Positions 24,374 to 35,726 of a DNA stretch of 64,000 nt are shown piece by piece. Position 1 is the first letter of the stretch; every line of letters begins with the position of its first letter. The notes below the pieces were generated by a model. The model did no database searches. It saw only the letters and a program-made list of their open reading frames with translations, and was not told the origin of the DNA. The DNA is taken from assembly GCA_051453625.1 (NCBI GenBank), contig JBOZIK010000001.1, forward strand, positions 111,419,113 through 111,483,112, read 5' to 3'. The position numbers and the translations under genes were made by a program. Source of the DNA: Welwitschia mirabilis (taxonomy: Eukaryota > Gnetophyta > Gnetopsida > Welwitschiales).

Positions 24374-24730
24374 TCATGGGGGCGAGAGCATCTTTTCACT
24401 GATGTGCCCACTTGGCAACTTCGGAATCCCACCAAGGAAGAAGTGAAGCACTTCATGTTGCCCTCGACTTTTAAAAGGAATACATTCTCCACCTGTAGGG
24501 ATCTCCAAAAGCCTGGAAATGGAATCTTCAGTTATCTCAATAGGGATTCTTCTATAAGTTACGCGGATTTCTCTCCATCGTCTATAAAAGGGGGCGATGT
24601 CAGCCCCCTTTTCTCTCCTAAGCTTATGCAGGAGGGTTTTCCATCCGACATCCTGCACTTTTTCCCATAGGGTAGGGAAACCTTCAAAGAGGCCAGGGTC
24701 AGAAGGCTCGAAAGTAAGTGTAGCTTCCAT
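24374..24730 (-). CDS. 118-aa ORF, possibly N-terminal part of a putative plant transposon protein
   Basis: An uninterrupted ORF that is clearly more GC-rich than its surroundings and shows normal codon use. It starts MEATLTFEPSDPGLFEGFPT and has no membrane segment. The middle, WKTLLHKLRREKGADIAPFY then YRRIPIEITEDSISRLLEIP, resembles the 'W..L......v..FY ... v.g..i.it...I..ll.ip' pattern of plant transposon proteins (PF20167-like) found in some LTR elements and gene-like copies; this is resemblance by eye. The family protein is much longer, so this is a fragment or a first exon; a TGA ends it at 24374. A TATA box lies 45 bases upstream of the ATG. It is either a recent insertion or under selection. 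Confidence 0.45.
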   Translation of the reverse strand: MEATLTFEPSDPGLFEGFPTLWEKVQDVGWKTLLHKLRREKGADIAPFYRRWREIRVTYRRIPIEITEDSISRLLEIPTGGECIPFKSRGQHEVLHFFLGGIPKLPSGHISEKMLSPP

Positions 24731-24774
24731 TACAAGTCTGATTTAAAAATGATAGTGTTTGATCCTCCTTGAAA

Positions 24775-24782
24775 TATTTATA
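24775..24782 (-). promoter_or_regulatory. TATA box upstream of the 118-aa ORF
   Basis: TATAAATA on the minus strand, 45 bases before the ATG at 24730, within CCTATAAATATTTC. A transcript starting about 30 bases downstream would have a very short leader. Confidence 0.5.
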
Positions 24783-24804
24783 GGAAAAGGTAAAGGGGTG
24801 TTAT

Positions 24805-24832
24805 TGAAAATCAGATCATTTCTGATTTTTCA
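24805..24832. promoter_or_regulatory. Inverted repeat upstream of TATA box
   Basis: TGAAAATCAGA, a 5-base spacer, then TCTGATTTTTCA: near-perfect 11-base arms with one extra T. It lies about 25 bases upstream of the TATA box, where a factor-binding palindrome could sit. Function unknown. Confidence 0.35.
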
Positions 24833-24879
24833 AATCTACTAATAAGTTAAACGAATTCCATCCATCAATTGTATGTCAG

Positions 24880-26549
24880 AGATGTTACAGGTTTGGTAGT
24901 ACTTCTTCATAATGGAAATTAAAGCTATGCTCCAAGTGCATTAATGAAACTAGTGTTGTGCTTCAGGACTTGATTGACAGATAGGATAGTTTGTTTCCAC
25001 TTGAAATCCTCTCTTAAGTAAGTGATCTCTGGCTATAACTCTATGATTCTCTTTTAACCAATAAAAAAATTTAATTTTTTCTAGAAATTTGACTCTTTTT
25101 TATTATTTCTTATATGAGTCATTTTCCACATATTTCTTTAATAGACTCTGTTTGGTTGAATTAGACTGATAGATGTTTAATTCTAGAAGTTGTTGTCGAG
25201 CTTTACTCTCCATGATTAGTGATTAAATTTTTGTATTTGTAATTGACCATGTCACACCAAGGTTATCCTCCTTCATGTAGTCTTTTTAAGATCTTGTGAG
25301 CTCTATGTAACTTAATTACTTATTTATACTTTTACATAATTTTTTACACCTACAAAAACATAAAAACAAATGGATTTCTACTAATATTTAAATTTGAAAG
25401 AATTTATTTGATATAAACCTGTTCACTCTTATATAAAATACCAAGTTAACTAAGTACCTTAACTTCCACATAACTAATTTAGTATTTATAAATTAGAGCA
25501 AAGAAAGTATACAAAATTTTCAATATATGTTATTAGAAAAGTTTGAGATGTAGAAGAAGTAGTAGTTGTAAAGACTTCAAATATATCTACAAAAATAATT
25601 TATAAAAACATACTTACATAACTAATATAAAAACCATTTATTCTTGAAAATATATCATATTAAGAAAAAGGATGTTAATGTAATATAATATTATGAAGTA
25701 AAGTGTAAATTGCAATATCTATCTAATAGCAAGCTAGATGTATATTACGTTATAAATACTTTTCTCACATTCTTATACAACAAAAAATTGATTCATATTA
25801 AAGATGTAGTATAGTTATTATTATATGTATCGATATAAAGACGTAATATTAAAAAAGTTGATTCATCTTGTGATATTAAAAATGTGGTATACTTATTCAT
25901 GGATTTTTAAACATGCAATGATTTAGATTAGGTTAATAACTGAGGTGGTCTAAGATTGGTTATATTATATTCTCAAAAATATTTTAACATTTTATGGTGT
26001 AGTGAAATGTAGAATTATGTATTTCATTTAAGTGTGAAGACTGCATATAATGCTATAGATAAAACTATGAGATACATACTGTGGTTGATAAATATTGTCA
26101 AAGCCATAGAACTCCATTTGAAATTATGAGTGCTTAAATATTATGTTAATAATACTATATGTAGATTTCTAAAAATTCCATACATGGTAAGAAAATAAAG
26201 CACTTAAACAGGGCTTTACATGCCATAAGGGAATATGCAAAAAGTGATATAATTGAATATGTCAAGTCTCAATAAAATCTAACTACTTAAGTTACTAAGA
26301 CATTGATCAAGAGGAAAGTCAAGAATCTATATTGCATCTAAAGTCAAAGAATAAAATAAGACAAAGTGTTAGTAATATTGTATTCATCATATCATTATGT
26401 ATATGGCATCTCTACTATTTATGGTGTACTATATATTTTGAGCATTGATTCAGATGAAAAAAATGTAATTAGTTGTTTTTGTTTTTCTTAATAGACGAAG
26501 TTAAAAATATAGTTCTATGACAATCAATGCACCACTAATCATAAGACTG
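24880..26549. other. No gene recognised
   Basis: AT-rich with no long frame. Part of 24880-25320 is less decayed than average and adjoins the 118-aa ORF upstream, so it may belong to the same insertion. I cannot identify it. Confidence 0.3.
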
Positions 26550-29500
26550 TTAGCTCTTAAAAACAAGAACTATGTTAAATAAAAAATAATGTTGCTTCAA
26601 TTTCTTTTCTTGGATTCTAGGAAACTACTTTCTACATGAAAATTTTTAGAAACTAAAAGGCTTCGTCCTTAAAAGAAAAAAAACATAATTCTTAAGGATA
26701 TAGAAAATAGTAAAGGTGAGATCATCTTAATATGATAAAAACCTAGTTATTAGACTCCTTTAGCATGAAAGAGTAGCAAAGAATGAAGAGATGTGAAAAT
26801 TATGACATGAAAATAATAATGTTACATGGAAAAGTATAATACCTTTTTAAATTTTTAAACTTATCTTCCATTTATCAATAACTGAATTACGAAAAATAAT
26901 TAAGGAATTATTTACCTCTAAACTTACACTCTTTTCAAACCTGTCATGCACATGAGGTAACAAATTACGAAAAGCAATATTCATATCTCATAGACATGTA
27001 GGCTAATGCCATTATTTAGAGAACTATTTAATCTCATCTAAAAGAATAATATGTCACTTTGCCCTTAAAAAACAAAATCCCAAACTTTTCTTATTCACAT
27101 TATAATGAAGAAAACAATGTCTACATGATTCTTCTTTATTTTCACAAAAGTAACATTAATTTGTAATTACCTAATCACATTTTTGAAAATTCTCTATAAA
27201 AGGTGTGTTATTTAATTATGCTAAAGAAAAAACGATGTATATCTTTGAGCTAATTCCATTTTTTAAAAGAATTTAATCACTTCCCTATCCAAATAATAAC
27301 TTTAAAAAGTATAATAAGATTTTGAAGCTTTAAAATTATCTTTACCTTGTTGTTTTTAATTTTCATGGACATCTGAATGCATACAATTATTTATCTAATA
27401 TTTTAATTTTTTCAAATCATTGCAAATTATAGAGCTTTCAATAATATATGGGCCTTCAAATAAGTTTTTAGAATGACTTACATATTTAGCCTTTAATACA
27501 TGAAGTCATTTTTCATTCTTCGTATGTAACCACTAAACTATTTTAGCTAAGAAGAAAAGATTTAGCTCATGAAGTATTTTTAAATCAAAACTTCGTTTAC
27601 CCATTATTTGCATACAAAAATCCTAATTTTTTGAGGAAATACACTTTTTACCATCAGTTCTTTTCTATTCTTTTTTTTTTCCGACTTTTCATGCTTGCCA
27701 ATTTTTGGGGTCTAGAAAGAAGACATTAAATAAGTTAGTAAGGAGCAAATGCAACTTTTATTGAGTTGACGTATTTCTACAAAATAAATATATTTACCTT
27801 TCCATCCTATTAATCTTTTTGTCATTTCCTCAAGAACATTGCTTCATAGTTCTTTCTTTACTCTTCCTATAGAAAGAGGAATACCTAAATAGTTTTCAAG
27901 TAAGCTATCAGTTTTACAATTCAAAATTGCTTACATTTCCTAGATTTGTCTCTTATAAGCCACATTTTTTTTGAATATTAATATTTAAACTACAGGTTTT
28001 AGAAAACATTTTTGAAATTTATTAAATAATTTTAAAGTTCTTTATTTTCTTTATATAAAATATAAAAGTATTATCCACATGTTAAACATAAGTTAAATTA
28101 GGGATACATTTTACAATTTTAATGGCTATCAAAGCATTACTAAAATTTTAATAGTAAGAAAAGGAAAAAGAATGCAATAAGCTACCTCCTCACCCACTTC
28201 CATTTTTACTTATAAAATATCCATGCAAATCATCATTTGATAAAATAGAAATATGTGAAGACATATAACTAGCTTTTACTAATTTTTACCACCATTTCAA
28301 AGAATTAAAATTTTTAATTATTAATTTAAAAGAATATGAATTTACTTTATTGTATGCTTCATTCATATCTAACTTTAATGTCATGTTAGTTTTTTCTATT
28401 TATAGTAAAGTGAAAGAGATCTTGAATCAAAATTACTTAATCTAAAATATGTGTTTCCTATATAAATCCTTCTTGTGAATATGAAACTACAACTAGAAGA
28501 ATGATTTTCAATTTTTCTATAAGAACTTTTAACATTATTTTACAAATAATATTACATAAGTTTAATGCTTAAAAATCTAATATATTATCAATATCTTATT
28601 TGGAAATTAAAGTTTTCAAAGAAAAAGAAAATACTCTTAAACTTTATTCCAAATTTTAAAACTCCAAAAAGGCAGGTAAGATATCATCCTTAACAAAACC
28701 TTTAATAGTGTTGGAAATAATCAATAGGAAAACCATCCAGAGACTTATTAGACTTCTTTTTAAATAAAGCTTTCCTTCCCCCCATGAAACTGTAATTCCA
28801 CATATCTCAAATATCTATTTAATTTCGAAAACCTTATTAATGTTATCCAAATTTATTTAGTTGAGACTCCTAACAAATTCCTATAGTATTCCATAAAAAT
28901 TTTATCCATACTATCAATACCATAAACATTTCAATTTCTTCATCTTTAAGAGAACAGATTAGCCTAGAGGTTTCTTACTTTATAATTGACATGTAAAAAT
29001 TTTTAGAATTTTTATCATATTCTTTGCCACTGAATTTTTACCCTTTATAACTAGTAATATTACTTCTTTTTTTGTAAAATATAAATATTCTAAAGCATTT
29101 TCCCCCCTTTATTATCTAAATCATCTATTCATCCATCTTTTTGAAGCTCTTCTTGAAGTTGTTGGATTTGATTAATTAAATCACTCTTTTGATTTTTCCA
29201 ATGTAACATATAAGAGACATAATATGATTTTATGTGTTCTTTTATATTAATTAACTTCTATTATTGTTAAAATTACTTTGGATCCTTATCCTTAGTCTTC
29301 CATCATTCTTGAAAATTTTGAATTTCAAACTAGAAAATCTAAACCAACCATTCATCCATCTAAAAAAATTGATCCTTATTTTGATTAGTATCACTTTGGG
29401 GAAAAAAATCTAATAATCTAAACTAATATGAGTAAACATTTGATTCTAAGAGGCTTAAAAAGCTAAAGACAACAAACATTCATAAGGAATTTATCTAGCT

Positions 29501-29660
29501 TTTCAAGAGTAAAATTAGAACTAAATTTTGTATTATTCTAAGCATAAATATAATTTTCATTGGGATTTCCATCAAGCCATAATTATCTATACATCATTTA
29601 AAATTTTCTATTTTTTAAGAAAACCAAGAATTCCTATTAACTTTTCTCATATTCATGAAG
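26550..29660 (-). pseudogene. LINE (L1-like) reverse-transcriptase region remnant (beta)
   Basis: Read leftwards, successive fragments follow plant LINE ORF2. MDKIFMEYYRNLLGVSTK is at about 28.9 kb (usual 'F..yy..LLG'). KSLDGFPIDYFQ is at 28711-28746 (usual 'KAPGPDGFxxxFFQ'). MNEAYNKVNS is at about 28338-28366 (usual 'DMxKAYDRVxW', first motif of the catalytic core). A HVDNTFIFYIKK segment is at about 28.06 kb (usual 'FADDTIIF'; the catalytic YADD/FADD position is altered). VLEEMTKRLIGWKGKY is at about 27789-27837 (usual 'VLERxxKRLxxWKxxYLS'). Many stops and frame shifts separate them. The part left of 27480 matches fragment alpha but holds no clear zf-RVT. Dead copy. Confidence 0.75.
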
Positions 29661-29671
29661 AACAACATTTT

Positions 29672-30600
29672 TTTTAATTAACTAAAATTTTACTAATTAC
29701 TAAAAAAATAAAACAACATCAAATTCAGGTAACCCATCTAAATCTCTTAAAATACAATTATAGATCCTAAAGTCCTACTATAACCAACATCAGAGAACAA
29801 TCAAACTCACCTCCTAGGAAGGGTATTCTGAAAGCCCTACATCATATGCTCAATAAGGACAAACAAACAACCTATTAAACAAACATCAAAACACAGCAGT
29901 TACACAGACTAGAGCAAGTACATCAAACTATCGCTCTTCAACAAACAGAAAATTCAAAAGCATTTAATAGTTAAGATCATTTACTAGCTTTAAAATAGGA
30001 GGAATCTAGTATGCTTGAAGACAAATATTAAGTAAGATGTTCCTGCATAAGATCTCAACACTTTGCATTCTCTCTTGGAAAATTCTCTAATTTCTCTTAC
30101 ACCAAAGGGCATAAACTATTTTAGCAGCTACTAATTTGAGCAACCTGGCTCTTAAAGACTTTCCTTTACTATGCTTACACAATCAAATTATTTCATAATC
30201 CTAGGTCTGACTTTGCTTAAGAAGCCTAGCTATTTTAACATGTTCTGCCAGAAAACATCTGAGAATGGGTAAGCAAAGAATAAATGAGTACAAAACTCAT
30301 CTCTATGCTTATTTAGTACACATAAAGGATTGAAAATCATTCCCCAACTTCTAATCCTGTCAATAGTACTCAATAGTCTAAGCAAAGTAAGCCACAAGAA
30401 GAAACTAGCTTTTGGTCTTGCAAAATTACCATTTGTAAGACATTTTCAAGGAATAGCTATTCTTTCAATTTTAAGGCTTTTAAACAAATTTTTAATTAAG
30501 AGCTTTTCACCAATACAAAGACTTTACCAGTCAGATAAACCCCTTGCACAATCTCCCTTGCTTGGAAAATCTTCTTGACCATCTAAGAAGCCTATGTAGG
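29672..30600 (-). pseudogene. LINE 3' region (gamma) with zf-RVT domain and 3' UTR
   Basis: The minus strand reads ARPKASFFLWLTLLRLLSTI (about 30360-30420) and THLFFAYPFSDVFWQN (about 30240-30290). These fit the zf-RVT region at the end of plant LINE ORF2 ('PrxxFxlWLaxxxrLsTkDrl ... HLFFxCpfsxxvW'). The second zinc-binding cysteine is changed (AYPF for 'CPF'). The 3' UTR to about 29672 is almost the same as 23770-24060 and ends in an A-rich tail on the minus strand. The zf-RVT region is less broken than the LINE pieces around it, so gamma is probably younger than beta. zf-RVT helps the reverse transcriptase bind its template. Confidence 0.8.
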
Positions 30601-31313
30601 AATCTAAACTTGGAAATACCATTCTTGTAACTAAAGTATCAATGCAAATAATTTAATAAAATACAAAGATATAAAAATATGTAATAATATTTTTCTACCC
30701 TAGTTAAGAAAAAACCAAAATCTTTAATTACTACTTTAACATAATAATCACTCACTCTATCATACACTAAAACGATATAAAAAGGTATAATAAGCTTATT
30801 TATACCCTATATTTAAAAAAAAAAATCATCAAATTACTACTTTAAGATAATATTAATTCACTTCATTATATACTTTGCTTATATTTAGTTTGAATGCTTT
30901 AATATGTTCTTTTCCATTTTCTAGTAAAAAGGAAGAACATGTAAGTTAAAATTACTTAATTCAAAACATATGTTTCCTTTACAAATACTCTTTCGAATCT
31001 AAAATAAAAAATAGAATAACAATTTTCAATCATTCTATATGAATTTTTGATTTATTAATAACATTACATAAGCTTATTAGTACAAAATCTCATATGTTAT
31101 TAACATCTATTTTCTTTGGAATTAAAGACATTCAAATAGAATAAAAATCCTTCAAAACTTATCTTGAATTTCAAAATTTTAAAAAATTATAAAATATTAT
31201 TCTTAAAAACATCCCAATAATCTTGAAAAATTGATAAGAAAACCATCTAGAATTTAAGGCTAATTAGGCTACATTTTAGATAAATCCTTTTCTGTAGGCA
31301 TGAAGGAGTAGGA
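30601..31313 (-). pseudogene. LINE reverse-transcriptase N-terminal fragment (upstream of gamma)
   Basis: 30840-31313 is co-linear with 28320-28790, the part of the LINE holding the KSLDGFPIDYFQ block. Shared blocks include AATTACTTAAT, ATATGTGTTTCC/ATATGTTTCC, ATTTTCAAT and AAAACCATC. Between 30640 and 30870 a segment of about 90 bases with TTACTACTTTAA is duplicated. The central and late reverse-transcriptase segments are missing before zf-RVT, so gamma is internally deleted, or two copies lie side by side. Confidence 0.55.
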
Positions 31314-32439
31314 AATCCGACCTCAAAAATACATTATATAGGAAAATAAAAATCCATAAAAAATATGAGTAATAAATCACTTAAAAGATTAATAGATAAA
31401 ATAATTTATGAGACAACACAACTACAGAGAAGAAAAAAAGAGATTACAATGACTATTAAAGAAAAATTTAAAACATTAATTTGCTAATAAGTGATGATTT
31501 TGATATTTTGACTTTAAAGACATAGTAGAGTTATTATGGATCTACCTACTAATAAGACCTATTAAAGGATAAACTTATGAAGGAGCGTTCCTTATTGAAA
31601 CATTATAAGTCTAAGGGTGAAAATGTTATAAAAAATAGTGAACCTCTAACTATACCTTGTTTACATAAGGACAAATGTGAAATAAAATAAAATAAATAAT
31701 ACTAGTTTTATCATACATATCAAAAAGAAAATTTATAAATAGGTTTTATTAAATTGCAAGTTACACATGCATTTCCAAATGAACTAAAGAATGCAAGGCC
31801 TAATGATCTACTAAATAAAAACATGGAAATCACTAAAATTAGAGATAATTTCAATAAATAGTATCTACAAATTAACAAAAAGATGTAGGAAAGTACAAAA
31901 AGCTTAACTTCATTCATTCCTAGAAAGTAGATAGTGGAGGAAAAAAATGCAAGAGAATATCCTCTTAGCCATACACTAGACAAACTAGGTTTAATACTAC
32001 TAAATGACATAAATAGTTTTTAAAATAAAGCCTTTGAAACATTAGATACCAAAGAAAGCTTTTAATCTTTGAAAGGATTAAAATATTTCAAAGCTAATAC
32101 AGCAAAGAGATTCATTAGTGAGATTGGTTTTAAACATGTTATTTTTATTTATATATAGAGCTAATATTAGTATTTGTTATCAACAAATAGTAGGATTTCA
32201 CTAAAGAAAAAGTAATCATAGGTAAGTGATCTTTCTAGAATAAGTCTTCTATACATGAGATGGAGTAGGTAAAGAAAGATCGTTCCTCCCCTTCTCCTTC
32301 ATTTAGTGTAATAGGAACATGAGATAAAGTAGGTAAAGGAAGATCTTTCCTCTTTTACTAGGATTATGAAGTTCAAGAATAATATTATTCTTGAGTATTC
32401 ATTTATAAAAATAAAAATTATCCACTAAAGATGTAAATT
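31314..32439. other. No certain gene; hydrophobic minus-strand ORF of 96 codons
   Basis: The open frame 31720-32010 (minus) is rich in Leu, Phe and Ser. I do not recognise it. Since AT-rich DNA easily gives Phe/Leu/Ile-rich frames, I do not call it a gene. Confidence 0.25.
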
Positions 32440-33360
32440 CAACATAAAAGTTCAACCATATGAAAATAAACTCCTTGTGAGAAAACATTACACTACTGAA
32501 GGAATAAGCAAATTCTTCTTCCTTATTAGAAGAAGGAATGGCTCCATAATCATCAAGTCAAGGAAGGGAGGCTAAAGAAATAATGATATTAGAAGAAAGA
32601 TGAGTTTGTCGAATATTTTCAAAAGTCACACAACCAAAAAAGGCAAAATATAAGGAGAGAAGAACTCCCCCATAAGTTAAAAGGCTATTATCAGAGTTAT
32701 ACGTTTTTCTTAAACTATGAATTAAGCTTAAAATAAATACTAAATTCTTAATAATAGGAAATCTCTCCATCACAAGTAAAGGATAAAAGGTAAAAGGGGA
32801 TACTTTAGAATCTTAAACAATTGAAAATTTAAAATTCCTATGTAAGTGATTAAAAACCCAAGGGCTACATCATAAGAAAACAAAATCGTTTTTAGGGGTA
32901 TCCCATAGGACTTATGATGATGAAATTTTCTATTTACAAAATTGGAAAACATGGTCTCAAAGAAATTCAAGAATTATAGTTCATAAGTAAAAAACTTCAT
33001 AGGTTTGATACTTTTATGTAATAAGGCAAATGCATCCTTAATAGACTATGGAGTAATGGGAATCAATCTAAGATTAGGGTAACAGAAGGTATGAGATTTA
33101 CTATCATAAGAAGAATAGATAAAATTAAGAATTATGTAAACTTTTTAAAGGTAAAAATGGAAATACAAAAAGAATAAAAGGTCAAAAATATTAGAATTCA
33201 AAACCCAACTAAATTCCTATTGAATTAACAAATCACAAACTTCTTTATCTACAAATTGAAGGTTGCAAGTAGACCAATGAATATTGCAAAAGGCTTAGGA
33301 GGTATACCTTTAAATCAATTATTCATGAACATAAGAATAAATGGATATGTCAGCACATGC
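32440..33360 (-). pseudogene. Possible plant transposon-protein (PF20167-like) remnant
   Basis: Leftward reading from about 33360, across stops, gives an ordered series. It runs FVDKEVCDLLIQ, then LRLIPITP-stop-SIKDAFALL (like 'v.it...I..ll.l'), then an open frame at 32770-32970 with IPLKTILFSYDVALGFLITY. The overlapping frame 32558-32773 then has SLLTYGGVLLSLYFAFFGC, resembling 'LPYGxLLTrxFxxFGV'. This order resembles the putative plant transposon protein domain carried by some Tat/Athila-related elements. The likeness is by eye only. A TATA-like TATAAAGA lies upstream at about 33545. The left flank of LTR B begins soon after. Confidence 0.35.
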
Positions 33361-33707
33361 TTTTAAGCTAAAAAAAGAGAAAATAAACCTTTAGAAATAG
33401 AATAAGAGAATAAATGAATGAAAAGAAAAAGAGAGGAAAAACAATAAATTATAAAATAAAAATCAAGAGAAGGCTTACCTAAAGCAAAAAAGCCAATAAA
33501 ACAAGTAAGTTAACAAAAGAAATGAACCCCTCATTACCCCTCTTTATAAGAGAAAATAAGGAATCTTTAACTACCACTAATGTAATAGTAAATTGATGTT
33601 GAAATAAACTCTAACATGATGTTAAATAACCTTGACTTGATGCTAACAGGAACTAAATTGATAGTATAATGATGTGATGTGAAAATTCTAGGATTCATAA
33701 TGGCCAC

Positions 33708-34972
33708 TATTATGGTGTGTATTTATGCAATCATCACATTCTTAACCAAATCCTATCAATAACAAATACTTACACAAATACAGACACTAGTATAAACAAG
33801 AGTTAATCCAAATGTCATAATCCATCGAAAATGCTAGGATCAAAGTTATAATTGATTTTAGTAAAGTATTTTTGTATTTCTTGTTTAGGATCAAATGAAA
33901 AAAAGAAATAATGCATTAAAACAATGCAAAGTAAACACACTAATGTAATGCAATGCAGATGAAAACTTTTCTAAATGAAATATTATTCAAGTACTAAATA
34001 TTCTTGTCACAAAAATCAGCCCTGCATAACCTAGATCAATCAAGGAAACTATTACTAATCCTAATTAACCTAAGCTATCAGGTATGTCAAACAAAATATA
34101 GAAAACATGTAATGATTAAGCTATGAAATGAAAAATAAAATACAATGTAAAATCTAAACTAATGATTTTAACCTTAACAAATGTTGCTCTCATGATTTAT
34201 ATCAACTATGAAGCTATTAACAAATCATAACCAACATAAACCATAAAGGAAATGCATATGATTAAACTAAAATAAAGTTTTCACTAATGTCAAATTAACA
34301 TCCTATTATAAGGAAGTAGTACCTTAATAGAGGATACATAGTCCAACATCAAAAAAGTCTTCTCTTTATAATAATGAATGGATCTCTTGCCCTTCGATCT
34401 CCTGTCATAAGATTTTTAGGTGTTAAAGAAAATAAAAATTGAGGTGAGAGTAAAGGTGGTATTTATTACAATGAATAACCTAGAAATATAGAAATCTAAT
34501 AGACATAATAGAAACCCTAATGACATGCAAGAAGTACATAACACATTACAAAAGTTAGGTAAAGTTTAATGCATTAACTAAAAATAGTTATTATCTTGAC
34601 TATTATCTAGATGATCTAGGAGATAATGACATGTTAAGAGAGGTTACATATTAGATTTCATCTTTAATCAAGTCAACATCCTTATCAGCATACACATGGT
34701 ATTGTAAGTACTATCATCTAGATGATGAAGGAAATGATAGTCTTCTAAAGCTCTTTGATTAAGTTAAATTACCTTTATAGATCATTAATGCCTTCTCAGA
34801 ATGTGAAGTATCAAAAATCATCAGAAATGCCTTCAAATGTACTAGTGATTATGCATTTTCATGATTTTCTCCTTGATTCTTAATAATCATTGATTTTCAC
34901 TTAAACCTGTCTAATTGTCCTATAAAACTACTTAAAATACCTTATTAAAACATATAATTTGACATTACAACA
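33708..34972 (-). mobile_element. Family-2 LTR B (3' LTR of the C-B element)
   Basis: On the minus strand it starts TGTTGTAATGTCAAATTA (34972) and ends CACACCATAATA (33708), 1265 bases. It contains two TCATCTAGATGAT hairpin blocks (one at 34710-34741 with perfect 8-base arms ACTATCAT and ATGATAGT) and the conserved R-region word CGATCTCCTGTCATAAGA (written on the plus strand). A polypurine tract precedes it on the minus strand. Its left flank has no convincing PBS, so B is a terminal 3' LTR. Flanking 5-mers of B and C do not match. Confidence 0.85.
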
Positions 34973-34987
34973 TAGCCCTCCACTTAG
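34973..34987 (-). other. Polypurine tract of the C-B element
   Basis: Minus strand CTAAGTGGAGGGCTA directly before the LTR start. Copies at 49592 and 50910 read AAGTGGGGGG. The tract primes plus-strand DNA synthesis in LTR elements. Confidence 0.75.
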
Positions 34988-35706
34988 TCTTATTAGTCCA
35001 TAACAAAGTAGGTCAACAACTATAATTACAAGCCAAATTAACTTAGATAAACACTAACTAGGGTAATATAAATTAAGTTCAAAAGTCTTCATTATGTAGG
35101 ATTAAATCTCAAAATCTAATAAACTAAATGTTTTACCGTGACAAATATTGTGATAGTGCTATTGTCTAGTATGTCATCTAGATGATTATGGGAATGACAG
35201 ACTTTTGAAAAATTAAACTATAAAATCAAATGCCTATAATCATTCTCATTAGTAAATAAGATCAAAACACTTACTATTGCGTTATCTTCCCTCTTAAAAA
35301 ATTTAGCACATCAAAGAAATAAATATTAAATGTTATAACAAAAAGTACCATTATAAGATATAACCATAACAACTTAGATAAATGATGTGCATGTATAATT
35401 AGAAATAGCAATAACTCAAAAATAATATTCATTAATCAAACAGTGAGGTTTAAGCATAATTTGCAAGGATGAATACATCAAAAGTAATCATAACTTTAAT
35501 CCCCTCATTCATGGCCATACATAGTGAATCAATACATTCAATATTGTATTAATGTAAGGAGGGAAAAGATGAAAGTACAAGTTCAAGTAAGTAGAATAGG
35601 TGGGCCTTAGAGAAATAGTCTGCATGTGAAAGAAAAATCAGAAATAGTTAGACAAAGATGAAAAATAAGAATGATGATGTTTAAAAACTATTAGTGCATA
35701 TCTTAT

Positions 35707-35726
35707 CATGTCATCTAGATGACATG
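35707..35726. repeat. Perfect 20-base palindrome
   Basis: CATGTCATCTAGATGACATG is its own reverse complement. It is the cleanest example of the family-2 hairpin motif. Confidence 0.9.

Noticed and set aside
24404-24670. 88-codon plus-strand ORF
   Set aside because: Shadow of the longer minus-strand ORF 24374-24730, which has a TATA box and better composition.
30330-30578. 82-codon plus-strand ORF
   Set aside because: Antisense to the zf-RVT region of a LINE, which reads well on the minus strand.
31720-32010. 96-codon hydrophobic minus-strand ORF as a membrane protein gene
   Set aside because: AT-rich composition alone gives Phe/Leu/Ile-rich frames; there is no second copy or recognisable motif.
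33690-33707. AATGGCCAC next to LTR B as a primer-binding site
   Set aside because: The surrounding sequence does not match the PBS and leader found at A, C, F and G; probably chance.
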